This document shows positions 38,923 through 48,654 of a DNA stretch of 64,000 nucleotides, piece by piece (position 1 is the stretch's first letter; each line of letters starts with the position of its first letter). The DNA comes from Gammaproteobacteria bacterium (GTDB lineage: Bacteria; Pseudomonadota; Gammaproteobacteria; Steroidobacterales; GCA-2729495), in the NCBI GenBank assembly GCA_015709695.1, contig CP054183.1:868001-932000 (forward strand). The letters run 5' to 3'. Under the pieces are notes generated by a model that saw nothing but the letters and a program-made list of their open reading frames with translations, ran no database searches and was not told the origin of the DNA. The position numbers and the translations under genes are program-made.

Positions 38923-39931
38923 CGGCGTGGTGGCTGGCGCCATCCGGCAGGCCTGGTATGGCCGTTCGCTGCTCGGCCCGCTGCTCCAGCCCCTGGCCTG
39001 GCTGTTCGGCCTTGCGGTGCGCCTGCGCCGCAGCGCCTACCGGCGCGGCTGGCTTGCCTCCGGCCACCCCGGCGTGCCGGTCATCGTCGTCGGCAACCTG
39101 ACCGCCGGTGGTGCCGGCAAGACGCCACTGGTCGCCTGGCTGGTGCAGCGGCTGAGGGAAGCCGGCAGGCATCCGGGCGTCGTCAGCCGCGGCTACGGTG
39201 GCGTGCCGCAGCCAGAGCCGCTGCTGGTGGACGCGGCCACCGACCCGGCCATCGCCGGGGACGAGCCGGTGCTGCTGGCACGGCGCACCGGCGCGCCGAT
39301 CGTGGTCTGTGTCGACCGGCTGCGGGCGGCGCAGGCAGCGGCACGCAGCGGCGCCGATGTCATCGTCGCCGACGACGGCCTGCAGCACTATGCGCTGCGC
39401 CGGGACGTGGAGATCGTCGTGGTGGATGGCGTGCAGCGCTGGGGCAATGGCCGGCTGCTGCCGGCGGGCCCCCTGCGTGAGCCCCTGAGCCGTCTCGCCG
39501 AGGTCGACATGCTGGTGGTCAACGGCGGCGAGCCCGGTGCCACGGAAACCGGCTTCAGGCTCTGCCCCGGGACGGCTGTGTCGCTGGCCACGGGCGAGCG
39601 CCGCGCCCTGGAGCACTTCGCCGGCCGCCGGGTACTGGCCGTGGCGGGCATCGGCAACCCGGCGCGGTTCCACGCGCTGCTGGCCTCCCTCGGCATGCAG
39701 GTCATGACGGCGGCGGTGCCTGACCACGGCAGGGCGGACCTGGCGCTCCTGCGCAGCGAAGTGCCCTGGCCCATCCTGATGACGGAGAAGGATGCCGTGA
39801 AATATCCGCATTGGACCGATCCGGACACCTGGTACCTGCCGGTGGAGCTGCAGATGGCTCCCGGATCGGAGGATCGGCTGATGTCGTGCATCGCCTCCCG
39901 CCTGCAGGCCGCAGGAGCCGCCCATGGCTGA
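38915..39931 (+). CDS. lpxK: Tetraacyldisaccharide 4'-kinase
   Basis: Phosphorylates the lipid A precursor at the 4' position on the inner face of the inner membrane. 338 aa. The membrane-associated N-terminus is followed by the P-loop GNLTAGGAGKTP, the RGYGG motif and DDGLQH. ATG 38915 overlaps msbA. In Pseudomonas a small Trm112-like gene separates lpxK and kdsB; here the two genes overlap by 8 nt. Confidence 0.95.
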
Positions 39932-40673
39932 GTTCCGCGTGGTGATCCCGGCGCGCTACGCTTCATCGCGCTTCCCGGGCAAGCCGCTGGCCCGGCTGGC
40001 CGGGCGGCCGATGATCGAGCATGTGCACCGCTGTGCCGTGGCGAGCGGCGCGGCCGAGGTGATCGTGGCGACCGACGACGGGCGCATCGCCGATGCGGTG
40101 CGCGGCTTCGGTGGCACGGTGGCCCTGACCCGGGCCGACCACGTCTCGGGCACGGATCGCATCGCCGAGGTGGCCGCCGCCCGCGGCTGGCCGGCGGACA
40201 CGATCGTGGTGAATGTGCAGGGTGACGCACCGCTCACGCCGGCGGCCAGCGTGTTGCAGGTCGCGGCGCTGCTGGCCGCCCATCCGCGGGCATCCATGGC
40301 GACCTTGTGCGTGCCGGTCGCGACGCCGGAGGACTACGCCAGTCCTCATGTGGTCAAGGTGGTCATGGATCAGGCTGGACGCGCTCTCTATTTCAGCCGT
40401 GCCTCCATTCCCAGCGCAGGCCATGGCAGCACCGGGCTGCCGGGCGCCTGGCGTCACCTGGGCATCTATGCCTATCGCTGCGGGGAATTGCAGCGCCTCA
40501 GCGCGGGCCAACCGTGCTACCTTGAGACCGTGGAGAAGCTCGAACAGCTCAGGGCACTGTGGATGGGCATGGAGATCCGCATCGCCCCGGCGCAGGAGGG
40601 CCATGGGCCCGACGTCGACACGCCTTCCGACCTCGCCGCCGTCGAGGCCTGGCTGGCCGGCAGGCGAGGCTGA
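39924..40673 (+). CDS. kdsB: 3-deoxy-manno-octulosonate cytidylyltransferase
   Basis: Activates Kdo as CMP-Kdo for the lipopolysaccharide inner core. 249 aa. The N-terminal IPARYASSRFPGKPLA nucleotide-binding motif, TRADHVSGTDR, LYFSRASIP, HLGIYAYR and the C-terminal VDTPSDL all match KdsB. One oddity: the usual QGDEP motif reads QGDAP (A102 in place of glutamate). The Mg2+-binding aspartate D101 is kept. Confidence 0.92.
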   Translation: MAEFRVVIPARYASSRFPGKPLARLAGRPMIEHVHRCAVASGAAEVIVATDDGRIADAVRGFGGTVALTRADHVSGTDRIAEVAAARGWPADTIVVNVQGDAPLTPAASVLQVAALLAAHPRASMATLCVPVATPEDYASPHVVKVVMDQAGRALYFSRASIPSAGHGSTGLPGAWRHLGIYAYRCGELQRLSAGQPCYLETVEKLEQLRALWMGMEIRIAPAQEGHGPDVDTPSDLAAVEAWLAGRRG

Positions 40674-40681
40674 GCAGCGGC

Positions 40682-41185
40682 ATGGTGACTCCGGGTGATA
40701 GCGTGCAAACCCGCATCCTGCTTGTCTGCATGGGCAACATCTGCCGCTCGCCCATGGCGCACGGCATGGTGCGCCATAGGCTGCGGGAGCTGCGGTGGCA
40801 GGAGCGGGTGGCAGTCGATTCGGCGGGAACCCATGGCTATCACGCCGGCTCGGCGCCCGACGAGCGCGCGCAGGCGGCGACCGCCCGTCGTGGCATCGAC
40901 ATTTCCGACCTGCGGGCGCGTGCCGTGGCGGCAGAGGATTTCACGCGTTTCGACCTGATCCTCGCCATGGACGAGGACAACCTCGCCAGTCTCCGCGAGG
41001 CCGCTGCGGTCGAGCATCGGCAGAAGATCCACCTTTTCATGGAGTACGCGGCCGGTGACGCCGGCCGCTCGGTGCCCGACCCCTACTACGGCGGGCCGAT
41101 CGGCTTCGAGCGAGTACTCGACATGGTGGAGGAGGCGACCGAAGGCCTGCTGCAGCGGTTGCAGGCCGGGTTCGACGAGCGGTAA
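40682..41185 (+). CDS. Low-molecular-weight protein tyrosine phosphatase
   Basis: 167 aa. The catalytic P-loop is C16-x5-R22 (CMGNICR), and the acid/base motif is DPYYGG near residue 136. This family includes PtpA and Wzb. In Pseudomonas ptpA also follows kdsB. No capsule or tyrosine kinase gene is in the window, so the target is unknown. ATG 40682 lies 8 nt after kdsB; an in-frame GTG one codon later is an alternative. Confidence 0.92.
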   Translation: MVTPGDSVQTRILLVCMGNICRSPMAHGMVRHRLRELRWQERVAVDSAGTHGYHAGSAPDERAQAATARRGIDISDLRARAVAAEDFTRFDLILAMDEDNLASLREAAAVEHRQKIHLFMEYAAGDAGRSVPDPYYGGPIGFERVLDMVEEATEGLLQRLQAGFDER

Positions 41186-41195
41186 GGCAGATCCT

Positions 41196-41227
41196 GCCGG
41201 GGCGGTGCGGACGCGCACCGCCCCGGC
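41196..41227. terminator. Strong hairpin between convergent phosphatase gene and rne
   Basis: A perfect 14-bp stem (41196-41209 with 41214-41227) and a GACG tetraloop fill most of the 48-nt gap. No U-tract follows, but it is the only structure between the convergent genes and could protect both 3' ends. Confidence 0.6.
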
Positions 41228-41233
41228 AATCGC

Positions 41234-43738
41234 TCAATCGCGGTCGCGGCCCGAGAAATCCGTGTCGCCCGCGCCTGAAGACCACACCGTGTAGCTGCGG
41301 GTGCCACCGGAGGCTGGCGGTTCCCAGGGCAGCTGGCGAGGGCCGTCACCGGATTCCCGTGGTGCCTGCTCTGCGGAGGCTGCACCCGGTGCAGGGTGCG
41401 AGGCAGGGCCATGATCCTGTGGCCGCTCGCCGATCTCGCGCTCGGGCCGCGGCAGTGCTCCACCGTCATCCGTCCGCTGCGGGTCGGTAAAGGTGCCAGC
41501 CTCCGGGGCTGGCCGCGGCTCGGCCGGCAACCCGGATGGTCCGCCTTCACGCCCCTGGCGCTCCTCGGCACCGCCACCACCACGACCACCCCGGCCACCG
41601 CGGCGGCGCGGACGCGAGCGGTCGCGCCGGGCGGACGGGTCGGGATCGCTGCCGTTGGCGCCCTGGCGGGGTGCCTGGCTGCGACGCTGCTCGTCGCCCT
41701 GGCGTGGTTCGGACCGGCCCTCGCCACGCTGCTCGGGCGGGCGCCCGCTGTCCTGACGTGGCGGGCGCTGGCCCCGCTGGTCACGGTTGTCACGGTTGTC
41801 ACGCTCGCCCCGGCCGTCACGCCGTTCCTGGCTGGACTGGGAGCCCGGGTTGCCCTGGCCACTGGAGCCACCGGGGCCACCGTGGCCGCGTCCGCCACGG
41901 CGCTCGTCGCGGCGGCTGCGGCCGTGCTGGTCGCGGTGGCGGCCGCCGTCATGGCGATGGTGATGGTCCTTGCGGCGCTCGCCCTCTGGCCGGGATGGCT
42001 GGGCAGGCGCGGTCGTGCCGCTGCCGAACAACCAGATCCGCAGCCGCGGGAAGAGGCCCAGCGTCGGCGCGGCCGGTGCTGCCGCGGGCCGCTCCTCGGC
42101 GGCAAACTCGGGAGGCGGCGGCGGTGCCGGTGTGGCGGGCATGGCCGGCACCACGGCCGGTTCCTCGGGCTTCACGCGGGGTGCGAACAGGTCCAGGGCC
42201 GCATCGGACGGTGGCTGCTCCTGCGCGGCGAGCGTGTAGCTGGCGCCGGTGTTCTCCGGGGCCGACACCTGGTCGTCGCGCACGCGCCGCAGGCTGTAGT
42301 TGGGCGTTTCCAGATGCGGGTTGGCGATCAGTACCAGCTGCACGTGGTCACGCTCCTCGATGGCGCGGATCCAGTCGCGCTTCTCGTTGAGGAGATAGGT
42401 GGCGACATCGACCGGCAGCTGCGCGATCACCCTGGACGAGCGGTCCTTGCGCGCTTCCTCGCCGATCAGGCGCAGTACCGCGAGCGCCAGCGACTCGACC
42501 CCGCGGATCGAGCCGGAGCCATTGCAGCGCGGACAGGTCTGGTGCGCCGATTCGCCCAGCGAGGGGCGCAGGCGCTGGCGCGACAGCTCCAGCAGCCCGA
42601 AGCGGGAGATGCGCCCGGTCTGTACCCGCGCGCGATCCATCTTCATGGCATCGCGCAGGCGGTTCTCCACCTCGCGCTGGCTGCGCTGCGAGGACATGTC
42701 GATGAAGTCCACCACCAGCAGGCCGCCCAGGTCACGCAGCCGGCACTGGCGCGCGACTTCATCGGCCGCCTCCAGGTTGGTGGCGAATGCCGTGGCTTCG
42801 ATGTCCTCGCCCTTGGTGGAGCGGGCGGAGTTGATGTCGATGGATACCAGTGCCTCGGTCTGCTCGATCACCAGGCTGCCACCGGAGGGCAGGGTGACGA
42901 CATGCGAGAAGGCGGACTCGATCTGGCTTTCGATCTGGAAGCGCGTGAACAGCGGCACCGGATCCTGGTACATCCGCAGCTTGCGCAGGTTCTGCGGCAT
43001 GACGCGCTCCATGAACTGGCGCGCTTCCTCGTGGGTGGCGGCATCGTCGATGATGATCTCGCCAACATCGTTTGCCAGGTGGTCGCGCAGGGCACGGATG
43101 ATGGCATTGCTGTCCTGGAAGATCAGGAACGGCGCCGGCCGGCTGACCACGGAGGCCTTGATGGCTTCCCAGATGCTCAACAGGTACTGCATGTCCCAGT
43201 TGAGTTCTTCGGTGCTGCGACCGACACCGGCGGTGCGGATGATCACGCCCATGCCGCCCGGCACATCGAGGTCGTGCATGGCTTCGCGGATCTCGTCGCG
43301 CTCCTCGCCGCTGATGCGGCGTGAGACGCCGCCGCCCCGCGGGTTGTTGGGCATCAGCACGATGAAGCGGCCGGCCAGGCTGATGAAGGTGGTGAGCGCC
43401 GCACCCTTGTTGCCGCGCTCCTCCTTGTCCACCTGGACGACGATTTCCTGGCCTTCGCGCAGCAGCTCGCGGATGTTCATCCGCTCGCCACTGGGCTCGG
43501 TCACGAAGTATTCGCGGGAGATCTCCTTCATCGGCAGGAAGCCGTGGCGTTCGGCGCCATAGTCGACGAAGGCCGCATCCAGGCTCTGCTCGATGCGGGT
43601 TATGCGTCCCTTGTAGATATTTGCCTTGCGTTGCTCGCGGGAGGGTGACTCGATGTCAAGGTCGTACAGTTTCTGGCCATCGACCATGGCCACGCGCAAC
43701 TCTTCTTCCTGAGTTGCATTGATCAGCATTCTCTTCAT
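41234..43738 (-). CDS. rne: Ribonuclease E
   Basis: 834 aa endonuclease of mRNA decay and rRNA/tRNA processing; E. coli has 1061. The S1 domain covers about residues 37-119. Catalytic aspartates are D301 (SIDINSARS) and D344 (VVDFIDM), and the zinc link is C402-P-R-C405. After residue about 510 the protein is disordered: an amphipathic [13 protein letters not shown] (likely membrane tether), then a long Arg/Gly/Gln-rich tract as an RNA-binding scaffold, and a short C-terminal [10 protein letters not shown] motif. ATG 43738 is preceded by AGTAGGG. Confidence 0.95.
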   Translation of the reverse strand: MKRMLINATQEEELRVAMVDGQKLYDLDIESPSREQRKANIYKGRITRIEQSLDAAFVDYGAERHGFLPMKEISREYFVTEPSGERMNIRELLREGQEIVVQVDKEERGNKGAALTTFISLAGRFIVLMPNNPRGGGVSRRISGEERDEIREAMHDLDVPGGMGVIIRTAGVGRSTEELNWDMQYLLSIWEAIKASVVSRPAPFLIFQDSNAIIRALRDHLANDVGEIIIDDAATHEEARQFMERVMPQNLRKLRMYQDPVPLFTRFQIESQIESAFSHVVTLPSGGSLVIEQTEALVSIDINSARSTKGEDIEATAFATNLEAADEVARQCRLRDLGGLLVVDFIDMSSQRSQREVENRLRDAMKMDRARVQTGRISRFGLLELSRQRLRPSLGESAHQTCPRCNGSGSIRGVESLALAVLRLIGEEARKDRSSRVIAQLPVDVATYLLNEKRDWIRAIEERDHVQLVLIANPHLETPNYSLRRVRDDQVSAPENTGASYTLAAQEQPPSDAALDLFAPRVKPEEPAVVPAMPATPAPPPPPEFAAEERPAAAPAAPTLGLFPRLRIWLFGSGTTAPAQPSRPEGERRKDHHHRHDGGRHRDQHGRSRRDERRGGRGHGGPGGSSGQGNPGSQSSQERRDGRGERDNRDNRDQRGQRPPRQDSGRPPEQRGEGRSEPRQGDEQRRSQAPRQGANGSDPDPSARRDRSRPRRRGGRGGRGGGGAEERQGREGGPSGLPAEPRPAPEAGTFTDPQRTDDGGALPRPEREIGERPQDHGPASHPAPGAASAEQAPRESGDGPRQLPWEPPASGGTRSYTVWSSGAGDTDFSGRDRD

Positions 43739-43988
43739 GGGGCCCTACTTGTGGGTGGTGTGCGGGTAGCCCTGGAAGACGGCCGCGCGCCAGCGAACGA
43801 CGTGACGTGCTGGCGCCCGGGTTGGCGCCCGATGCCCGCGACATGCCCGGCGCGGGTGCCCGGTGGGCTGTCCCGCACTCGTTGATCCTCATCTGAACCG
43901 GGTCCGGCATGCGGCACTGTCACTGGAATTCGCGGCGCGGCGGAGCGGGTGTTGGCCCGTGTCCGCCAGCCAGGGAAGCCCAAACGGT

Positions 43989-44009
43989 GAGCCTGCCAGG
44001 AGCAGGCTC
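43989..44009 (-). promoter_or_regulatory. Stem-loop in the rne leader
   Basis: A perfect 8-bp stem (43989-43996 with 44002-44009) and a 5-nt loop lie in the predicted rne leader. It is a candidate for the autoregulatory hairpins described in E. coli rne; function here is inferred. Confidence 0.5.
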
Positions 44010-44098
44010 CGGAAACTCGGAACCGCCGGTATCGGGCCCGTCGGGGGACGGACGCCTCAACCCGGCAACCGAAAGCGCACAAAGCGTACGCGGCCGGT

Positions 44099-44127
44099 AA
44101 TATACCAGCCAGAACCTTTGTCATCAA
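44099..44127 (-). promoter_or_regulatory. Predicted rne promoter
   Basis: On the minus strand, TTGATG (44127-44122) and TATATT (44104-44099) are spaced 17 bp, a good sigma-70 promoter. The start would be near 44092. Confidence 0.65.
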
Positions 44128-44142
44128 TGGATTACGCAAGCG

Positions 44143-45132
44143 TTGAACACCGACGACCCCGCGCCGGACCCGCCGGTGGCCAGGCAGCCCCGTGTCCTGA
44201 ACGTCACCGTCGATGCCGAGGAGGCGAACCGCCGCCTCGACAATTTCCTCGTCGCACGCCTGAAGGGGGTGCCCCGCGCGCATGTCTACCGGATCATCCG
44301 CTCCGGCGAGGTGCGGGTGAACAGCCGGCGCGCGCCAGCCAGCCACCGGCTGGAAGAGGGCGACAGGGTGCGCATCCCGCCCGTGCGCCAGGCTCCCGGC
44401 ACCGCGGGACGGCCAGTGCAGCCTGGCAGCGCCGACTGGCTCGAGGCGCGCATCCTCCACGAGGACCCGGACCTGCTGGTAATCGACAAGCCGACCGGCC
44501 TGGCGGTCCATGGCGGCAGCGGGGTCAGCCTGGGTGCCGTGGAACTGTTGCGCGCGGCGCGGCCCGCTGCCCGCTTCCTGGAACTCGTGCACCGGCTGGA
44601 TCGCGATACCAGCGGCTGCCTGATGTTCGCCAAGCGGGCCTCCAGCCTCAGGCACCTGCAGGCCCAGTTCCGCGCCGGTGAGGTCGAGAAAATCTATCTC
44701 GCGCTGCTGGTCGGCAGGTTGCGCGACGCGGAGCGACTGGTGGAGGCGCCGCTGCTCACCACCGAGAGGCGTGGTGGCGAGCGGCATGTGCGCGTGGACG
44801 AGCGCGGCAAGCCCGCTGCCACCCGCATGACGGTGGAGGAGCGCCTGCCCGGTGCAACGCTGGTGCGGGTGGCACTGCTCACGGGCCGTACCCACCAGAT
44901 CCGCGTGCATGCCGCCCACATCGGGCTGCCGCTGGCAGGTGATACCCGCTATGGCCAGGAGCCGGATCCGGTTGTGCTCCAGGCCGGGCTGCAGCGCCTG
45001 TTCCTGCATGCGGCATCCATCGCCGTTTCCAGTCCCCGTGACGAACGCGTCGTCCGTGTCACGAGTCCGCTGCCCGAAGACCTGCGCGCGGTACTTGCCC
45101 GGCTGCGTGCCCTGCGCACCCCGGCTAGATGA
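44143..45132 (+). CDS. rluC: 23S rRNA pseudouridine synthase RluC
   Basis: Makes pseudouridines in 23S rRNA (955, 2504 and 2580 in E. coli). 329 aa with an N-terminal S4 domain (NRRLDNFLVARLKGVPRAHVY) and the catalytic aspartate in HRLDRDTSG. GRTHQIRVH forms motif III. The start is uncertain: TTG 44143 has no clear ribosome binding site, and GTG 44176 is an alternative. The ATG at 44127 is out of frame. Position beside rne and yceF-yceD supports RluC over RluD. Confidence 0.92.
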   Translation: MNTDDPAPDPPVARQPRVLNVTVDAEEANRRLDNFLVARLKGVPRAHVYRIIRSGEVRVNSRRAPASHRLEEGDRVRIPPVRQAPGTAGRPVQPGSADWLEARILHEDPDLLVIDKPTGLAVHGGSGVSLGAVELLRAARPAARFLELVHRLDRDTSGCLMFAKRASSLRHLQAQFRAGEVEKIYLALLVGRLRDAERLVEAPLLTTERRGGERHVRVDERGKPAATRMTVEERLPGATLVRVALLTGRTHQIRVHAAHIGLPLAGDTRYGQEPDPVVLQAGLQRLFLHAASIAVSSPRDERVVRVTSPLPEDLRAVLARLRALRTPAR

Positions 45133-45733
45133 TGGCGACCCCGAATCCGCGCAACGCCGTGGCCAGCCAGACCAGGGGCAGCCCCTCGATGGCCGTGGGG
45201 TCATGGGTATCCACCTTGCTGAAGAGCGCCACGCCAAGCGACTCGAAGCGGAACGCGCCGGCGCAGTCCACCGGGTTGTCGCGTTCCACGTAGCGCAGGA
45301 TCTCGTCGCGGTCCAGGGTGCGGAACTGCAGGGTGGTCCGGTCGAGGTGTTCCAGGCAGCGGCCATCGGGTCCCTGCACCGCAACTGCCGTGTGCAGCAG
45401 CAGGGGCTGACCGGAGCAGTGGCCGAGCTGTTCGGCGGCCCTTGCGGCGATTCCAGGCTTGCCGAGGATGCGCCCGGCGCATGCAGCGACCTGATCGCTG
45501 CCGATGACGACGGCAGCTGGCCAGCTCCGGGCCACCGCTGCCGCCTTGAGCCGGGCCAGGCGGCTCGCCAGAGCGGGTCCGGACTCACCAGGCAACGCGG
45601 TCTCGTCGACCTCCGGCACCGCCACCTCGAAGGCGGGCAGAAGGCGCGCCAGCAGCTGTCGCCGGTACCGGGAGCCCGATCCCAGGACCACCCGTGGCAC
45701 GCTGCCGGGTGTGCTTGCTGCGGCGGTCTGCAT
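45125..45733 (-). CDS. yceF: Maf-family nucleotide pyrophosphatase (YceF type)
   Basis: 202 aa house-cleaning enzyme; YceF hydrolyses m7GTP. Motifs: LGSGSRYRRQLL (substrate loop), the VDETALPGE segment and IGSDQVA with the catalytic aspartate. SGxSxxR is slightly altered to SGSRYRR. It converges on rluC with an 8-nt overlap and is divergent from yceD. In E. coli the same neighbours flank yceF. Confidence 0.9.
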   Translation of the reverse strand: MQTAAASTPGSVPRVVLGSGSRYRRQLLARLLPAFEVAVPEVDETALPGESGPALASRLARLKAAAVARSWPAAVVIGSDQVAACAGRILGKPGIAARAAEQLGHCSGQPLLLHTAVAVQGPDGRCLEHLDRTTLQFRTLDRDEILRYVERDNPVDCAGAFRFESLGVALFSKVDTHDPTAIEGLPLVWLATALRGFGVAII

Positions 45734-45755
45734 GGCAGGGCGACGCTACTGGATT

Positions 45756-45784
45756 TTGACAGGGTATGCCAGCGTCCTTAAACT
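45756..45784 (+). promoter_or_regulatory. Predicted yceD-rpmF-plsX-fabH promoter
   Basis: A perfect -35 TTGACA (45756-45761), a 17-bp spacer and TAAACT (45779-45784) form the best-looking sigma-70 promoter in the window. Transcription would start at about 45791, beside or after the annotated yceD start. Confidence 0.7.
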
Positions 45785-45787
45785 TCA

Positions 45788-46342
45788 ATGTTTATGCTCG
45801 CTGAGCGCATTGGATCCGCACAGCTCGTCGAGCTGGCGGCGGCAGGCGCGGGCTTGGCCGACAGCTTCGGCGGCAGCAAGCTACCGCGCGTGGCTGCCTT
45901 GCTCGCGGCAGGCGACGACGGCCACCTCGATGTGTCGTTGCGGTTCCGGAATGGCCCGGAGGGCTTCCCTGTGGTGGAAGTCAGCGTGACTGGTGCGCTG
46001 CCATTGCCATGCCAGCGATGCCTGGGCGCGGTGCGCTGGCCGGCGGAACTGCACGCGGCCCTGACCGTGGTGCCGGACGATGCTTCGGCGGACGATCTGG
46101 CAGATCCGTTCGACAGCGTCATGCTGGACAGCGATGGGGCATTGCCGCTCCGGTCGATGGTCGAGGACGAGATCCTGGCGATGATGCCGCTGGCGCTACT
46201 GCATCAGGAGGCCGAGGGCTGCAAGCCAGCCGCTGGCATCGCTGCAGGGCCGGCACTGCAGCCCGCCGCGGGAGCCCGGTTCAGCCGGCCCTTTGCCGGC
46301 CTGGGTGCTCTGATCCGGGATGGCGGCAAGGACAGGAAATAG
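45788..46342 (+). CDS. yceD: DUF177 protein YceD
   Basis: 184 aa with the DUF177 signature: paired cysteines in PCQRCLG (near residue 75) and the acidic [17 protein letters not shown] segment. YceD is conserved upstream of rpmF and is linked to 23S rRNA accumulation in plants and some bacteria. The ATG at 45788 would lie upstream of the predicted transcription start; ATG 45794 two codons later would give a near-leaderless mRNA. Confidence 0.88.
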   Translation: MFMLAERIGSAQLVELAAAGAGLADSFGGSKLPRVAALLAAGDDGHLDVSLRFRNGPEGFPVVEVSVTGALPLPCQRCLGAVRWPAELHAALTVVPDDASADDLADPFDSVMLDSDGALPLRSMVEDEILAMMPLALLHQEAEGCKPAAGIAAGPALQPAAGARFSRPFAGLGALIRDGGKDRK

Positions 46343-46362
46343 GATTTTCAGGAGAGTTCGAG

Positions 46363-46551
46363 ATGGCAGTTCAGAAGAGTCGCAGGACCCCGTCGACGCG
46401 CGGCATGCGCCGTGTGCATGACAGGCTGGAAAAGCCGGCGGTCTCGGTCGAGCCGACCACTGGCGAGACGCATCGCCGGCACCATGTCAGTCCCGATGGC
46501 TATTACCGCGGCAAGAAAGTCATCGAGACCGCGGAAGAATCGCCCGAGTAG
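46363..46551 (+). CDS. rpmF: 50S ribosomal protein L32
   Basis: 62 aa. [17 protein letters not shown] at the N-terminus and [13 protein letters not shown] near the end are diagnostic of bL32. The zinc-binding cysteines found in some phyla are absent, as in E. coli. AGGAGAG lies 7-8 nt upstream of ATG 46363. It is cotranscribed with the fatty acid and phospholipid genes that follow. Confidence 0.97.
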   Translation: MAVQKSRRTPSTRGMRRVHDRLEKPAVSVEPTTGETHRRHHVSPDGYYRGKKVIETAEESPE

Positions 46552-46616
46552 CTGCGTCGGCCGTTTGTCACCGCTCGCCACCCGTTCATCGACGCGATAC
46601 GGCCTGAGGGCAAGCC

Positions 46617-47627
46617 TTGTCTAGGCCCGTTACCATCGCGCTGGATGCCCATGGCGGCGACCAGGGCGCAGCGGTGTGCGTTCCCGCCGGGCTGGCGATG
46701 TTGCGCCACCACCCGGACCTCCACCTGATCTTCGTCGGGCAGCGCGAGGTCATCGATCCCTACGTCCAGGACCTCGGCGACATTGCCTCGCGCGTGACCG
46801 TGCAGGACGCCCGCCAGGTCGTGGGCATGGACGAGCATCCGGCCGACGCCCTGCGCAAGAAGAAAGACTCTTCCATGCGCGTGGCGATCGACCTGGTGAA
46901 GGCCGGCCAGGCCGATGCCTGCGTCAGCGCCGGCAACACCGGCGCCCTCATGGCGACCGCCCGCTTCGTCCTCAAGACCCTGCCCGGCATCGACCGCCCG
47001 GCCATCATGGTCCCGGTGCCCACCATCCACGGCCGCACCTACATGCTCGATCTCGGCGCGAACTCGGACTGCACGCCGCAGCACCTGTTCCAGTTCGCGG
47101 TCATGGGCTCGGTGGTGGCCACGGGAATCGAGAACATCGAGTACCCGCGCATTGCGCTCCTCAACATCGGCGAAGAGGAGATCAAGGGCAACGAGACCGT
47201 CAAGCAGGCAGCGGCGCTGCTGGCGGCAAGCCCCCTGAACTACGTCGGCTTCATCGAGGCTGACCGCATCCCCGACCAGCGTGCCGATGTCGTAGTCTGC
47301 GACGGCTTCACCGGCAATGTCGCGCTGAAGTCGATGGAGGGCACGGCCCGCCTGGTGCGCCACTTCCTCCGGCAGGAGTTCCGCTCCGGCATTTACGGCC
47401 GGCTCGCGGGGCTGGTGGCATTGCCGGTGCTGCGCTCGCTCGCCAACAGGCTCGACCCGCGCCGCTATAATGGCGCCAGCCTGGTGGGCCTCGACGGCAT
47501 CGTCATCAAGAGCCACGGCGGCGCCGACAAGGTGGCTTACCGCCAGGCCATCCACACGGCGATGATCGAGGTCTCCAAGCAGGTGCCCGACCAGATCCGC
47601 AGGCTCCTCCAGGAACAGGCCAGCTAG
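46617..47627 (+). CDS. plsX: Phosphate acyltransferase PlsX
   Basis: Makes acyl-phosphate from acyl-ACP for phosphatidic acid synthesis. 336 aa. Family motifs: ALDAHGGDQG, SAGNTGALMA, GANSDCTPQHL, NIGEEEIKGNE and DGFTGNVALKSMEG. The start is TTG 46617, with a GAGGG element about 8 nt upstream; no ATG or GTG precedes the conserved ALDAHGGD in frame. fabH starts directly after the stop. Confidence 0.96.
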   Translation: MSRPVTIALDAHGGDQGAAVCVPAGLAMLRHHPDLHLIFVGQREVIDPYVQDLGDIASRVTVQDARQVVGMDEHPADALRKKKDSSMRVAIDLVKAGQADACVSAGNTGALMATARFVLKTLPGIDRPAIMVPVPTIHGRTYMLDLGANSDCTPQHLFQFAVMGSVVATGIENIEYPRIALLNIGEEEIKGNETVKQAAALLAASPLNYVGFIEADRIPDQRADVVVCDGFTGNVALKSMEGTARLVRHFLRQEFRSGIYGRLAGLVALPVLRSLANRLDPRRYNGASLVGLDGIVIKSHGGADKVAYRQAIHTAMIEVSKQVPDQIRRLLQEQAS

Positions 47628-48599
47628 ATGTACTCGCGCATCGCCGGTACCGGACGCTATCTGCCCGAGCGCATCCTGACCAACCAGGACATCGAGAAGA
47701 TGGTGGATACCACCGACGAGTGGATCCGCGATCGCACCGGCATCGAGCGCCGGCATATTGCCGCCGAGACGCAGACCACGACGGACCTGGCCGAGCAGGC
47801 TGCGCGACGCGCCATGGAGGCGGCCGGCGTCACCCCGTCGGAAATCGATTTCATCGTGGTCGGCACGACCACGCCCGACGTGGTGTTCCCCAATGTCGGC
47901 TGCCTGCTGCAGGAACGGCTGGGCATCCGCGGTTGCGCGGCGTTCAGCGTCGAGGCGGCCTGCAGCGGCTTCATCTACGCGCTCAGCATCGCCGACCGCT
48001 TCATCGCCACCGGGCAGGCGCGATGCGCCCTGGTGATCGGTGCCGAGACCCTCTCGCGGATCACCGACTGGAGCGACCGCACCACCTGCGTGCTGTTCGG
48101 CGACGGCGCCGGTGCCGTGGTGCTGAAGCCCGCTGCCGAACCCGGCATCGTTTCCTGCCATCTCGGTGCCGATGGCCACTACAAGGACCTGCTGTATCAC
48201 CCTTACGGTCCCTCGCGGCGGCCGGGCCCGGTGTTCGGCGAGGACGCCGGCGCCTTCATCCACATGAAGGGCAACGAGGTGTTCAAGGTTGCCGTGAAGA
48301 CGCTGGAGGGGCTGGTCGAGGAAGCGCTCGGCGCCAACAATCTGCAGCACTCGGCGATCGACTGGCTGATACCGCACCAGGCGAACCTGCGCATCATCCA
48401 GGCGACGGCCAGGCGGCTGGACATGCCGATGGATCGCGTCGTGCTCACCCTGCAGGACCACGGCAATACCTCGGCCGCATCGGTGCCGATGGCGCTGGAT
48501 GTCGCCGTGCGCGATGGCCGCGTGAAGCGCGGCGACCTGCTGCTGCTGGAGGGCTTCGGCGGCGGCTTCACCTGGGGCGCCTGCCTGATCCGCTTCTGA
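47628..48599 (+). CDS. fabH: 3-oxoacyl-ACP synthase III
   Basis: Initiates fatty acid synthesis by condensing acetyl-CoA with malonyl-ACP. 323 aa. The active cysteine lies in [14 protein letters not shown] (near residue 113), histidine in [12 protein letters not shown] and asparagine in [22 protein letters not shown] closes the protein. No fabD, fabG or acpP follows; the next gene is an L,D-transpeptidase. Confidence 0.97.
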   Translation: MYSRIAGTGRYLPERILTNQDIEKMVDTTDEWIRDRTGIERRHIAAETQTTTDLAEQAARRAMEAAGVTPSEIDFIVVGTTTPDVVFPNVGCLLQERLGIRGCAAFSVEAACSGFIYALSIADRFIATGQARCALVIGAETLSRITDWSDRTTCVLFGDGAGAVVLKPAAEPGIVSCHLGADGHYKDLLYHPYGPSRRPGPVFGEDAGAFIHMKGNEVFKVAVKTLEGLVEEALGANNLQHSAIDWLIPHQANLRIIQATARRLDMPMDRVVLTLQDHGNTSAASVPMALDVAVRDGRVKRGDLLLLEGFGGGFTWGACLIRF

Positions 48600-48654
48600 A
48601 TACCGGCGGGCCTGTGCACTGGCTGCCAGCCGGTGCCCCCAATAGAATCACATC

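Larger units (their letters stand above)
43739..44142. other. 404-bp divergent intergenic region: rne leader and rluC upstream region
   Basis: No gene is supported here; open frames crossing it are shadows. The predicted rne promoter at the rluC-proximal end implies a 5' leader of about 350 nt, matching the 361-nt leader through which E. coli RNase E controls its own mRNA. A stable hairpin lies within it. Confidence 0.7.

Noticed and set aside
44127-44129. ATG just upstream of rluC as its start codon
   Set aside because: It is out of frame with the S4 and synthase domains; TTG 44143 or GTG 44176 is in frame.
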